A DNA stretch of 19,225 bases. Source: an uncultured Gammaproteobacteria bacterium (GTDB lineage Bacteria > Pseudomonadota > Gammaproteobacteria > Arenicellales > Poriferihabitantaceae). Positions 6,033 to 13,194 of the stretch are shown here, piece by piece (position 1 is the first letter of the stretch; every line of letters begins with the position of its first letter). The notes under the pieces were generated by a model, which searched no databases, was not told where the DNA came from, and saw only the letters and a program-made list of their open reading frames with translations. The stretch spans positions 1 to 19,225 of the forward strand of contig CALIFM010000180.1 of the NCBI GenBank assembly GCA_938021685.1, written 5' to 3'. The translations under genes and the position numbers were made by a program.

Positions 6033-6941
6033 ATGCATATTGCATTTTTCGGCACAGGTAATATGGGGAACCCGATGGCGGCCAACCTCATTGCCAGCGG
6101 CCAGCACCAAATAGCAGTGTATGACATTGACAAAAGCAAGGCACAAAGCCTGCTTGAGCTTGGTGCAACGTGGATTGACGATATTCCTGTCACGTTGAAC
6201 GTTGCTGATGTCGTGATGACCTCTCTGCCCGGCCCAGTGCAAATTAATGCCTTTGCTTTTGGCAATGACGCAGATGCTAAGGGAGCCTTGGAGCATATGC
6301 AGGCTGGCAGCACTTGGATTGATTTAAGCACCAATAACCTAAGCACCTGCCAACAAATTTTGACAGCCGCTAATAAAAAAAGCATCCAATTTTTAGATTC
6401 GCCCGTCTCTGGCGGTGATGAAGGTGCGCGCGCCGGCAACCTAACCATGCTCGTGGGCGGCGACCAAGCCGTGTTTGAGCAGCACCAAGATTTGCTCGAA
6501 CTACTTGGCAGCAACATCAGTCACCTCGGGCAATCGGGTGCAGGCTATGCGGCAAAGATTTCGCAAGTAATATTATGTTACCTGCATTCGGTAGCGCTAT
6601 CTGAAGCCTTGATGCTAGGTATCAAAGCAGGGGTTGATGCAGAAAAAATGCTGGGGATTATCCAAAATAGTACTGGCCGCAGCTACGTGGCTGACCGCTA
6701 TGGCCCACCGATTTTAGACGGCGATTATGACCCTTCGTTTGCCTTGGGCTTAGCCCTTAAGGACATGAGGTTGGCGATGGAACTGGCCGACACCTTAGAG
6801 CTTGAGCTGCCCATGTGTGACATGGTCACCCAAACATATGATCGTGCCTGTGAACAATACGGCTTTGATGCCAATCACCTGATTGCCGTACGCCTACTAG
6901 AAGAAGACAACGGCACTTTTTTGCGCCGCCACAGTAAATAA
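6033..6941 (+). CDS. NAD(P)-dependent beta-hydroxyacid dehydrogenase (3-hydroxyisobutyrate dehydrogenase family)
   Basis: This cytosolic oxidoreductase is expected to oxidise a beta-hydroxyacid or reduce a tartronate-semialdehyde-type compound. The 302-residue product starts with a Rossmann motif GTGNMGNPMAANL (G7-L19). The substrate-binding signature DSPVSGG lies at 122-128, followed by GARAGNLTMLVGG. The catalytic lysine is K175 in 'GAGYAAKISQV', and 'LALKDMRLA' at 240-248 matches the family's C-terminal motif. The family normally has K-x-x-N-N here; this protein reads K-I-S-Q-V, so both asparagines are replaced, which may change substrate range. It is the first of three same-strand genes (26 bases to the aldolase gene), presumably one operon under the LysR regulator. 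The substrate cannot be deduced. Confidence 0.88.
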   Translation: MHIAFFGTGNMGNPMAANLIASGQHQIAVYDIDKSKAQSLLELGATWIDDIPVTLNVADVVMTSLPGPVQINAFAFGNDADAKGALEHMQAGSTWIDLSTNNLSTCQQILTAANKKSIQFLDSPVSGGDEGARAGNLTMLVGGDQAVFEQHQDLLELLGSNISHLGQSGAGYAAKISQVILCYLHSVALSEALMLGIKAGVDAEKMLGIIQNSTGRSYVADRYGPPILDGDYDPSFALGLALKDMRLAMELADTLELELPMCDMVTQTYDRACEQYGFDANHLIAVRLLEEDNGTFLRRHSK

Positions 6942-6967
6942 ATGAATTAAATTATTTGAGCACACAC

Positions 6968-7732
6968 ATGAATAAACAAGTTACTGCTAAAGATTTTAAG
7001 AATGCCGCCGCTGCCAGCCAGCAAGAATGGGAAGTACGGGTAGATTTAGCCGCGATGTTTCGCCTTACCCAAATGATGGGCTGGGACGACACGGTGTGGA
7101 ACCACATCACCGCACGAGTGCCAGGCTCGGACCATAACTTTTTTATGCATCGCTTTGGTCTGCTGTACGAAGAAATTACCGCGTCCAACCTCATCAAGGT
7201 AGATGAACATGGCAATGTTTTAGAGGGCCCACCGGACGTGAACACCGCCGGTTTTGTGATTCATAGTGCAATTCACTTAAACCACCCTGATAATCACTTT
7301 GTATTCCATGCGCATCCACCCAGCGCTATCGCCGCGACAGCCTTTAAAGACGGCATCCCATTTTTAGTACAGGACTCCTCAATGCTATACGGCAAAGTGG
7401 GCTATCACGACTGGGAAGGACTATCGGTTGATTTAGACGAGCGCTTTCGTATTGCCGAGAATTTGGCCGATAACAAGTGCTTAGTGATGCGCAACCACGG
7501 CTTTTTAACAGTGGGAAAAACTGCAGGCGAGGCGTTTATGAATATGTATTACCTGATTCGTCTGTGTGAAGTGGCACTGAGCGCACCCGCTGCAGGTTTA
7601 GATCTGGATCCTGCGGATAAAGCCTTGTGGGAACTATCTTGCAAGCAATATGAAGCCTTTTCACCCGGTATGCATGAGTGGCCTGCCCTAAAACGGCGCG
7701 CCGACCGGCAAGACCCTTCGTATAAGAACTAG
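6968..7732 (+). CDS. Class II aldolase/adducin-family protein
   Basis: This protein has the zinc-dependent aldolase fold of fuculose-phosphate aldolase and adducin heads. It is 254 residues long from the ATG at 6968; a TTG at 6956 would add four residues. 'RVDLAAMFRLTQMMGWDDTVWNHITARVPG' spans about 24-53 and is characteristic of the bacterial adducin-like branch. Zinc ligands are probably H114 and H116 (FHAHPP) and H177 (RNHG). The glutamate used by FucA-type aldolases, four residues before the histidine of the 'E-x-x-x-H' helix, is glycine here (G95 in NTAGFVIH). A retro-aldol reaction is therefore not assured; such proteins may be aldolases, decarboxylases or something else. It lies between the dehydrogenase and the racemase-like gene, with short gaps suggesting one operon. 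Confidence 0.88.
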   Translation: MNKQVTAKDFKNAAAASQQEWEVRVDLAAMFRLTQMMGWDDTVWNHITARVPGSDHNFFMHRFGLLYEEITASNLIKVDEHGNVLEGPPDVNTAGFVIHSAIHLNHPDNHFVFHAHPPSAIAATAFKDGIPFLVQDSSMLYGKVGYHDWEGLSVDLDERFRIAENLADNKCLVMRNHGFLTVGKTAGEAFMNMYYLIRLCEVALSAPAAGLDLDPADKALWELSCKQYEAFSPGMHEWPALKRRADRQDPSYKN

Positions 7733-7767
7733 GGTTTCAGCCGCCCACTAAATTTGTCATCACTGCT

Positions 7768-8853
7768 ATGAAGGTCAAACAATTAAGTACTCAGCTGGTG
7801 AACTTGCCGCTGGATCAATCCATTGGCACAGCCATTCACAGCATTCACTCAGTAGGCTGTGTGTTAGTGACCGTGACCAGTGATGAAGGCTTGGTTGGCG
7901 AAGGCTATGCGTTCACCATCAACGCCGTTCGCTTAAAAGCATTTGACGAAGTGATTCGCAGCTTTGCGCCCTTAGTGGAAGGCCGCCGTGCTGATTTTAT
8001 TGAAGGCATTTGGCAGGATATTTGGCAATCGTGCAACCCAATCGGCCAAAAAGGCATCACTATCGGCGCACTAAGTGCTGTCGACACCGCCCTATGGGAC
8101 TTACATGGCAAAACCCTGAATCAACCTTTGTATCGCCTATTTGGCGCCTGCCGCGAGCGCGTTGATACTTACGCCAGCGGAGGGCTGTGGCTGTCGCAAA
8201 GCATCGATGAATTGTGCAGCGAAGCGCAGCAATTTGTCGAGCAAGGCTTTCATTCGATGAAGCTGCGCGTGGGCAGCTCTAATTGGCGCGATGACGTGCA
8301 GCGTGCTAAAGCATTGCGCGAAGCGGTGGGAGAAGAAATAGAGATTCTCAGCGATGCCAATCAATCGCTTAACCCCAAACAAGCTATTAGGCTGGGCCGC
8401 GCTCTGCAAGAGCACGGTATTGCTTGGCTGGAAGAACCCGTGCCCGCACACGATCTGCGCGGCCACGCGGAGGTGCGCGACAAACTAGATCTACCAATTG
8501 CCTCAGGCGAGACTGAATACACCCGTTTTGGCATGCGCGATATGATCAAAGCACGTGCCTGCGATATCTTAATGCCTGATTTACAACGCATGGGCGGCCT
8601 GACTGAATTTAAAAAGGTGGCCGCATTGGCAGCAAGCTTTGATATGCCTATATCCAGCCACATTTTCACGGAGCATAGCTTGGCAATTGCAGGCAGCGCA
8701 CCAAATTGTATTTCAGTGGAGCATATGCCGTGGTTTGCGCCGCTATTTAACGAACAATTGGAAATGGAAAACGGCCAGCTGTTAATGCCACAACGTGCTG
8801 GCAGTGGTTTCAGCTTTAACCCCGATACCATTAAACGCTACTCGCTTGATTGA
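7768..8853 (+). CDS. Enolase-superfamily enzyme, mandelate racemase/muconate lactonizing type
   Basis: This TIM-barrel metalloenzyme abstracts the alpha-proton of a carboxylate for racemisation or dehydration. The 361-residue product has an N-terminal capping domain (1-125) and a barrel. Mg ligands are D196 (SDANQ), E222 (LEEPV) and E248 (SGETE). The His-Asp dyad is H298 (SSHIF) and D271 (MPDLQRMGG), and E318 is in VEHM. All are exactly one residue later than the positions I recall for Pseudomonas mandelate racemase (D195, E221, E247, D270, H297, E317). The K-x-K motif is K165-L-R167, so the second lysine (K166 in mandelate racemase) is arginine. That makes a plain 1,1-proton-transfer racemase doubtful and an acid-sugar dehydratase plausible. 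It is the last gene of the rightward operon, 35 bases after the aldolase gene. Confidence 0.9.
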   Translation: MKVKQLSTQLVNLPLDQSIGTAIHSIHSVGCVLVTVTSDEGLVGEGYAFTINAVRLKAFDEVIRSFAPLVEGRRADFIEGIWQDIWQSCNPIGQKGITIGALSAVDTALWDLHGKTLNQPLYRLFGACRERVDTYASGGLWLSQSIDELCSEAQQFVEQGFHSMKLRVGSSNWRDDVQRAKALREAVGEEIEILSDANQSLNPKQAIRLGRALQEHGIAWLEEPVPAHDLRGHAEVRDKLDLPIASGETEYTRFGMRDMIKARACDILMPDLQRMGGLTEFKKVAALAASFDMPISSHIFTEHSLAIAGSAPNCISVEHMPWFAPLFNEQLEMENGQLLMPQRAGSGFSFNPDTIKRYSLD

Positions 8854-8896
8854 TAGAAGACTGAGCCCTCGCTATTAAGGTTTTGCTGTGTTGCAA

Positions 8897-9553
8897 TTAA
8901 AGCAAGGTTGGAGCGTCACCTACCTGCCACTGCGGATATTTCTTCATCACCGTAGCGAATGCGGTCGATTGCAGAAAATAATCCAGCCATGCCTGTAAAG
9001 CAGGCGACACCGTTTGGTCAAACCAAGGTTTATCTACAAAAGCGAATTGACGCACAAAGGGGAACACAGCCACATCAGCCAGCGAAGCCTGAGGGCCTAA
9101 TAAAAAGGACGAACCTTGTAGCACATCTTGCAGCTGCTGAATAAACACCATGGCTTGGCTTCGATAATGTTCAGCGTTGTGTTCAGGGTAACGATCAGCG
9201 TATTTATAGCGATCTAAATAAAATTTGAATTCGCCGTCGTTCTTTTCGATCCACGCCACTGAAGCATCTACCAGACCTTGTTGTTCACCCAAGAGGTGGT
9301 TTGGGTCTTGCTGCTGCAAGGCCCATAACATTACGGCCAAGCTTTCATCGATTACGCGTTGATTTCCTCCTTCTTTAAGCAACAATACTGGCACTGTTGC
9401 CTTCGGAGACAAGCCCACCATGCACGCGGGTTTATCTTTAAGCACCACTTCACGCAACTCAACTGCTATGCCAGCTTGCTGCAGCGCCATGCGTGCGCGT
9501 ATGGCATAGGGGCAACGCCGAAAACTATATAGAATGGGGACCGTGCTAAGCAT
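8897..9553 (-). CDS. Glutathione S-transferase family protein
   Basis: This is a cytosolic thioredoxin-fold transferase of 218 residues. The N-terminal domain reads 'LYSFRRCPYAIRARMALQQAGI' with a cysteine at residue 14, continues 'ATVPVLLL' with the cis-proline of the glutathione site, and 'IDESLAVMLW' carries the E-S pair that binds the gamma-glutamyl group. The helical C-terminal domain (about 90-210) contains 'SLADVAVFPFVRQF', the usual N-capping motif. The cysteine in the active-site loop suggests a thiol-type reaction (glutathione-dependent reduction or dehalogenation) rather than a Tyr/Ser GST. It converges with the racemase-like gene 43 bases away. No strong ribosome site precedes the ATG. 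A role in the catabolic island is possible but not supported by operon structure. Confidence 0.85.
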   Translation of the reverse strand: MLSTVPILYSFRRCPYAIRARMALQQAGIAVELREVVLKDKPACMVGLSPKATVPVLLLKEGGNQRVIDESLAVMLWALQQQDPNHLLGEQQGLVDASVAWIEKNDGEFKFYLDRYKYADRYPEHNAEHYRSQAMVFIQQLQDVLQGSSFLLGPQASLADVAVFPFVRQFAFVDKPWFDQTVSPALQAWLDYFLQSTAFATVMKKYPQWQVGDAPTLL

Positions 9554-9597
9554 AACTACAGTGAAACAACACGGACTTTGATGTTTCGGAGCCTAGC

Positions 9598-9623
9598 AAA
9601 ATCTAGCCGAAAATTCGGCTAGA
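9598..9623 (-). terminator. Terminator-like hairpin after the small lipoprotein gene
   Basis: The stem TCTAGCCGAA (9602-9611) pairs with TTCGGCTAGA (9614-9623) around two A residues, effectively a short loop. Read leftward it is followed by TTTT and then GC, a short T tract. It begins about 20 bases past the lipoprotein stop codon and precedes the GST gene, so termination may be incomplete. Confidence 0.55.
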
Positions 9624-9643
9624 CTTGAGCCAGACCAAAGAGC

Positions 9644-9982
9644 CTAACAGCCTTTTTCGTTACGTAGCTTAGTTAAATGGGACAATCGGTCTGTAGCAAG
9701 CTCTCCAGCTTTACTATTGTCCATGTATGTATATGCTAAAGCAGGCCAGAAAAATAAAGCCGCTGCAACATTTGCTCCTGTCATACCTTTGTTTTCATCA
9801 TTTTTAGCAGTAACCGCATTAACCTCGTCTATTGCTGCCGTAAGCTGCTCACAGGTCAAATTTTGATCGCCCTCTTGCACAACCTGAACTTTCTGTGAAG
9901 TTGCACACCCGCTCAAGATAATGGGAACCGCGATTGCAGCGGCTACGTATTTCAATTTCATTGCCTTAAGTTTTAACTTCAT
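9644..9982 (-). CDS. Small predicted outer- or inner-membrane lipoprotein, function unknown
   Basis: This encodes a 112-residue secreted lipoprotein. The N-terminus has a lysine-rich start and the hydrophobic run 'YVAAAIAVPIILSGC', where LSGC is the lipobox and the cysteine becomes lipidated after signal peptidase II cleavage. A second methionine seven codons in (ATG at 9961, preceded by AAGG) would give a more typical signal peptide, so the start is uncertain. The mature part has two cysteines (C of 'LTCEQL' and the C-terminal residue), which could form a disulfide. It also has a hydrophobic segment 'GANVAAALFFWPALAYTYMDN', then 'AGELATDRLSHLTKLRNEKGC'. This layout recurs in small hypothetical lipoproteins of gammaproteobacteria; no function is known to me. 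It stands alone, with a hairpin downstream. Confidence 0.8.
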   Translation of the reverse strand: MKLKLKAMKLKYVAAAIAVPIILSGCATSQKVQVVQEGDQNLTCEQLTAAIDEVNAVTAKNDENKGMTGANVAAALFFWPALAYTYMDNSKAGELATDRLSHLTKLRNEKGC

Positions 9983-10241
9983 TTTTGTTTCTTCGTCAAA
10001 ATGGTTGAATTAAATTAATTATCGATGAACAGCCGATAGCTACACACCTGCCGTTAATACTATATACAACTTAGACATGATTCAATAGCAGCGTAAAATG
10101 ATAAACAAAGCACCAAACCAATGCTGCCTTACTCTTCCACAGGGAAGCACAATCTACAGCCTGCTATTTATCTGGCGCTGCATACGTTAATTTTCATTAA
10201 TTTCCATTATAATCTAAGCTCAACTTTACACCCATATAACC
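9983..10241. other. Divergent intergenic region between the lipoprotein gene and kdsD
   Basis: These 259 bases separate two genes transcribed away from each other. They hold a good -10 hexamer for kdsD (listed separately) and a small hairpin CTTCC-ACAG-GGAAG near 10135-10148. I see no open frame with coding character, RNA gene or repeat. A promoter for the lipoprotein gene must lie here, but no convincing -35/-10 pair stands out. Confidence 0.5.
10208..10213 (+). promoter_or_regulatory. Consensus -10 element for the kdsD-lpt operon
   Basis: A perfect TATAAT lies 28 bases before the kdsD start codon. The -35 position is AT-rich without a good TTGACA match, so the promoter may need an UP element or an activator. 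The leader would be about 20 bases, and no Shine-Dalgarno sequence is visible before the ATG. Confidence 0.5.
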
Positions 10242-11240
10242 ATGCCTTACAGCGAACACGGCCAACAAGTTCTCGATATTGAAATCGAAGCCTTGGCCAC
10301 GCTGCGCCGCAATATGGCGCAAAGCAAGCATCATGCACAACTGTTCGACCGCGCTTGTGAAACGATCAAACAATGTGCTGGTCGCGTGGTGGTGATTGGC
10401 ATGGGCAAATCAGGCCATATTGCCAGTAAGATTGCTGCCACCTTAGCTAGCACAGGCACACCAGCTTTTTTTGTGCATCCAGGTGAAGCTAGCCACGGTG
10501 ATTTAGGCATGATTACCCCGCAAGACTGCGTGATTGCTTTATCCAATTCAGGTAACACCCCTGAAATCTTGAGCATCGTTCCAATCGTTAAACGCATGGG
10601 GGTCAAGCTGATTGCCTTAACTGGCCAGCCTGAATCAGAACTGGCTACAGCAGCCGATATCAACATTGATGTGCAAGTTGAACGTGAAGCCTGCCCCCAT
10701 AATTTAGCACCCACGGCCAGCACCACTGCCACCTTGGCAATGGGCGACGCCCTGGCGGTCGCAGTGTTGCAATCACGCGGCTTTAGCGCTGATGATTTTG
10801 CGCGGACCCACCCCGGGGGCATGTTAGGCAAGCGCTTGCTAATGTATGTGAGCGACATTATGCACACAGGAGATGAAGTCCCGACTGTTGACGAGAAAGC
10901 CACCTTTGAAGAACTCCTACTTGAAATGACGTCAAAATCATTAGGCATGGCAGGGGTGGTGAACGCTGACTATAGATTGCTCGGCATCTTTACTGACGGC
11001 GACTTGAGGCGCACTTTGGCCTCGCCCATTAATGCACAAACTACCTTGGCCACGGCAGTAATGACCGCCTCGCCTTATACAGTGCGGCCCGACACGCTCG
11101 CTGCCGAACTGATTAAAACCATGCGCGACCATGCTTTAGGCGGCAAACATGCCATTAACGGCGTGTTTGTCACCGATAGCAATGAGCAAGTGCTAGGCGC
11201 TTTGAACACGCATGACTTACTCAGGGCAGGGGTGGTGTAA
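10242..11240 (+). CDS. kdsD: D-arabinose 5-phosphate isomerase (KdsD/KpsF family)
   Basis: This cytosolic enzyme converts ribulose 5-phosphate to arabinose 5-phosphate, the first step of Kdo synthesis for lipopolysaccharide. The 332-residue product (E. coli about 328) has a SIS domain (about 38-175) with GMGKSG at 53-58 and SNSGNTPE at 101-108, then 'ARTHPGGMLGKRLL', then a pair of CBS domains (about 205-330). K56, E108, E149 and H190 sit exactly three residues before the catalytic positions I recall in E. coli KdsD (K59, E111, E152, H193). It heads the LPS-transport operon: its stop is immediately followed by the lptC start with no spacer. The phosphatase gene kdsC, normally between kdsD and lptC, is absent from this spot. 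Confidence 0.96.
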   Translation: MPYSEHGQQVLDIEIEALATLRRNMAQSKHHAQLFDRACETIKQCAGRVVVIGMGKSGHIASKIAATLASTGTPAFFVHPGEASHGDLGMITPQDCVIALSNSGNTPEILSIVPIVKRMGVKLIALTGQPESELATAADINIDVQVEREACPHNLAPTASTTATLAMGDALAVAVLQSRGFSADDFARTHPGGMLGKRLLMYVSDIMHTGDEVPTVDEKATFEELLLEMTSKSLGMAGVVNADYRLLGIFTDGDLRRTLASPINAQTTLATAVMTASPYTVRPDTLAAELIKTMRDHALGGKHAINGVFVTDSNEQVLGALNTHDLLRAGVV

Positions 11241-11684
11241 ATGCGTTTAGACCGGCACAATGCAACCTTAATTGGCACCTTGGCGCTATTAATTGCCCTC
11301 ACAATGTGGATGCAATTTAGCCTATTTGAAAAGCCAACCCTTGCCGAAGAACAAGAGGCAAGCAATGACCCTGATTATTATATTGAACACTTTAGTGCCT
11401 TTGGTATTGGTGAAGACGGCCGTCAATATCAGCTAGAGGCAGACCGCCTCGTGCATTACCCACTAGATAATAAAGCCCTACTTGATCGCCCTCATATCAC
11501 CCAATACAAGGAAAATGGCGACCCAACACACATATATGCCGACTCTGGCTGGTTATTTTCAGACGGAACTGAGGTATTATTAACTGATAACGTGAAAGTG
11601 ATCCAAAGCGAAGGTGCAACCTTAGGTGGTGCAAGCACCACAGAGCGCATGCGCATAAAACTTAAACCCAAAACCAGTAATTAA
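11241..11684 (+). CDS. lptC: LPS export protein LptC, C-terminally short
   Basis: This bitopic inner-membrane protein passes lipopolysaccharide from the LptB2FG transporter to periplasmic LptA. One N-terminal transmembrane helix (about 8-28, 'ATLIGTLALLIALTMWMQF') is followed by a beta-jellyroll: 'DPDYYIEHFSAFGIGEDGRQYQLEADRLVHYP', 'YADSGWLFSDGTEVLLTDNVKVIQ' and 'TTERMRIKL'. It ends at 147 residues against 191 in E. coli. By alignment from memory the protein stops near the strand equivalent to E. coli 'TTDNAQINL', lacking roughly the last 40-45 residues, which carry the LptA-docking edge. The next codons after the stop encode the LptA N-terminus, so no downstream remnant is visible. Position between kdsD and lptA makes the identity firm. 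Confidence 0.9.
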   Translation: MRLDRHNATLIGTLALLIALTMWMQFSLFEKPTLAEEQEASNDPDYYIEHFSAFGIGEDGRQYQLEADRLVHYPLDNKALLDRPHITQYKENGDPTHIYADSGWLFSDGTEVLLTDNVKVIQSEGATLGGASTTERMRIKLKPKTSN

Positions 11685-12293
11685 ATGATGATTCAACCTG
11701 GCCCTACTACCACAACTTCATCCATGTTAACTAAACTTGCTTTCATGGCTTTTATGCTGTTTGGCATCTTGGCAATTAGCCAACCTATTGCAGCCCTTGA
11801 AAGTGACCAAGATCAACCCGCCACACTCGATGCTGATGAGTTTGACCTTGATTTACAGTCAGGCGTACGTACGTACCGGGGCAATGTTATTTATCAGCAA
11901 GGCTCTATCAGATTAACCGCTGATGAGATTGTGGTTTACCTCAACGACGGCAGCTTAGAAAAAGCAATTGCCCGCGGCAACCCCGCACGCTTTAGTCAAC
12001 GCCCCGAAGGCAAAGACACCGACACGGTCGGCACGGGTCTGCTGATCGAAATGGATGAAATAGCACGCATCGTTACACTTAAAAACAACGCTACAGTCAC
12101 CGAGGGCAGCAACAAAATTAATGGAAAAAAAATTACCTATAATTTGGATACAGAGCGCGTGGCTGTGAAAGGTGGTGGCAGTAGCACAGCAGACACAGCG
12201 TCCCAAAGCACCGGCGACGCACAAAGCAGTGCTAAAAAACCAACACGGCCGCGCTTAGTGATTCAGCCACGCAAGAAAAAGAAAACGCAGTAA
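11685..12293 (+). CDS. lptA: LPS transport periplasmic protein LptA
   Basis: This forms the periplasmic bridge that carries lipopolysaccharide between LptC and the outer-membrane LptDE complex. The 202-residue product has a signal peptide, 'MLTKLAFMAFMLFGILAISQ' and then PIAA-LESD. The ATG beginning that segment is at 11724, and the first ATG at 11685, directly after the lptC stop, adds 13 residues; either could be used. The OstA/LptA beta-jellyroll is recognisable in 'ATLDADEFDLDLQSGVRTYRGNVIYQQGSIRLTADEIVVYL', 'GNPARFSQRPEGKD', 'KNNATVTEGSNKINGKKITYNLDTERV'. The C-terminal tail is Ser/Gly-rich and then basic (PRLVIQPRKKKK), slightly longer than in E. coli (185 residues in total). Confidence 0.94.
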   Translation: MMIQPGPTTTTSSMLTKLAFMAFMLFGILAISQPIAALESDQDQPATLDADEFDLDLQSGVRTYRGNVIYQQGSIRLTADEIVVYLNDGSLEKAIARGNPARFSQRPEGKDTDTVGTGLLIEMDEIARIVTLKNNATVTEGSNKINGKKITYNLDTERVAVKGGGSSTADTASQSTGDAQSSAKKPTRPRLVIQPRKKKKTQ

Positions 12294-12297
12294 CATC

Positions 12298-13077
12298 ATG
12301 CAAGCAAACTTGGCGGCTAATGCCGAAAATGCGCTTAAGCAAGCACAGCCTATGCGTACCCTGCATGGCAAGGGCTTGGTTAAAAAAATCGGCGGCAAAA
12401 CCATTGTCGATGGCGTAAGCCTTGAAGTCGCTAGCGGCGAAGTAGTGGGATTGCTTGGACCTAATGGTGCCGGTAAAACCACTAGCTTCAACATGATGAT
12501 CGGACTGATTCGTCACAATGCAGGGGATATCATTTTAGATAACAAGTCGATTAGCAACCTTGCGATGCATGAACGTGCGCGCATGGGCATTGGCTATTTA
12601 CCACAAGAAGCGTCTATTTTTAGACGTCTCAGCGTAGAAGACAATATTTTAGCGGTGTTAGAGGCTACCAACAAAGGCACACCGAAATCACGCAAGAAGT
12701 TCGCCATGAGCATGCTGGAAGAATTCGGCGTGGAACACAAGCAACACGCCATGGGTGTGAGTCTGTCTGGCGGTGAACGCCGCCGCGTGGAAATTGCCCG
12801 CGCCGTGGCTTTGGAGCCTTCATTTATTTTACTGGATGAACCCTTCGCGGGCATTGACCCATTGTCAGTTAAAGATATTCAACGCGTTATTCGTATGCTG
12901 CAACACCGTGGAATTGGCGTGCTGATTACCGATCATAACGTGCGTGAAACATTGGGTATTTGTAACCGAGCTTACATCTTAACCGATGGCAAAGTCCTAG
13001 TCGGTGGTACGCCTGATGAAATCATGCAAGACACGCGGGCCAAGGCAGCTTACTTAGGTGACGACTTCCGATTATAA
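12298..13077 (+). CDS. lptB: LPS export ABC transporter ATP-binding protein LptB
   Basis: This ATPase subunit powers lipopolysaccharide extraction with LptF and LptG and docks LptC at the inner membrane. The 259-residue product contains Walker A GPNGAGKT (54-61), Q-loop 'LPQEASIFRRLSVEDNI', signature LSGGE (156-160), Walker B ILLDEP (177-182) and H-loop H213 in TDHNV. Family proteins begin near 'MRTLHGKGLVKK', which corresponds to the methionine at 12352; the first ATG, four bases after lptA, adds an 18-residue extension of unclear reality. The C-terminus 'GTPDEIMQDTRAKAAYLGDDFRL' is typical. lptF and lptG are not in this window, as usual. Confidence 0.96.
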   Translation: MQANLAANAENALKQAQPMRTLHGKGLVKKIGGKTIVDGVSLEVASGEVVGLLGPNGAGKTTSFNMMIGLIRHNAGDIILDNKSISNLAMHERARMGIGYLPQEASIFRRLSVEDNILAVLEATNKGTPKSRKKFAMSMLEEFGVEHKQHAMGVSLSGGERRRVEIARAVALEPSFILLDEPFAGIDPLSVKDIQRVIRMLQHRGIGVLITDHNVRETLGICNRAYILTDGKVLVGGTPDEIMQDTRAKAAYLGDDFRL

Positions 13078-13160
13078 GCCAAGTGCTTGCTAGACTTAGC
13101 CAGCCTTAAACCGCATATCGTCTTAATTACACCGTGCAGCTTGGCGCGTACATTTAGTGC

Positions 13161-13189
13161 TTGGCCTTTGTAAATATCAGTGGTATAAA
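13161..13189 (+). promoter_or_regulatory. Extended -10 promoter upstream of rpoN
   Basis: TTGGCC (13161-13166) is followed after 17 bases by TATAAA (13184-13189), which is preceded by TGG (13181-13183), an extended -10 TGn motif. Transcription would start near 13196, giving a leader of about 30 bases. rpoN therefore likely has its own promoter in addition to read-through from the lpt genes. Confidence 0.6.
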
Positions 13190-13194
13190 ATGGT

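Noticed and set aside
11685..11723. Frameshifted remainder of LptC after its stop
   Set aside because: The next codons read MMIQPGPTTTTSS and then a signal peptide, which does not resemble the missing LptC strands.
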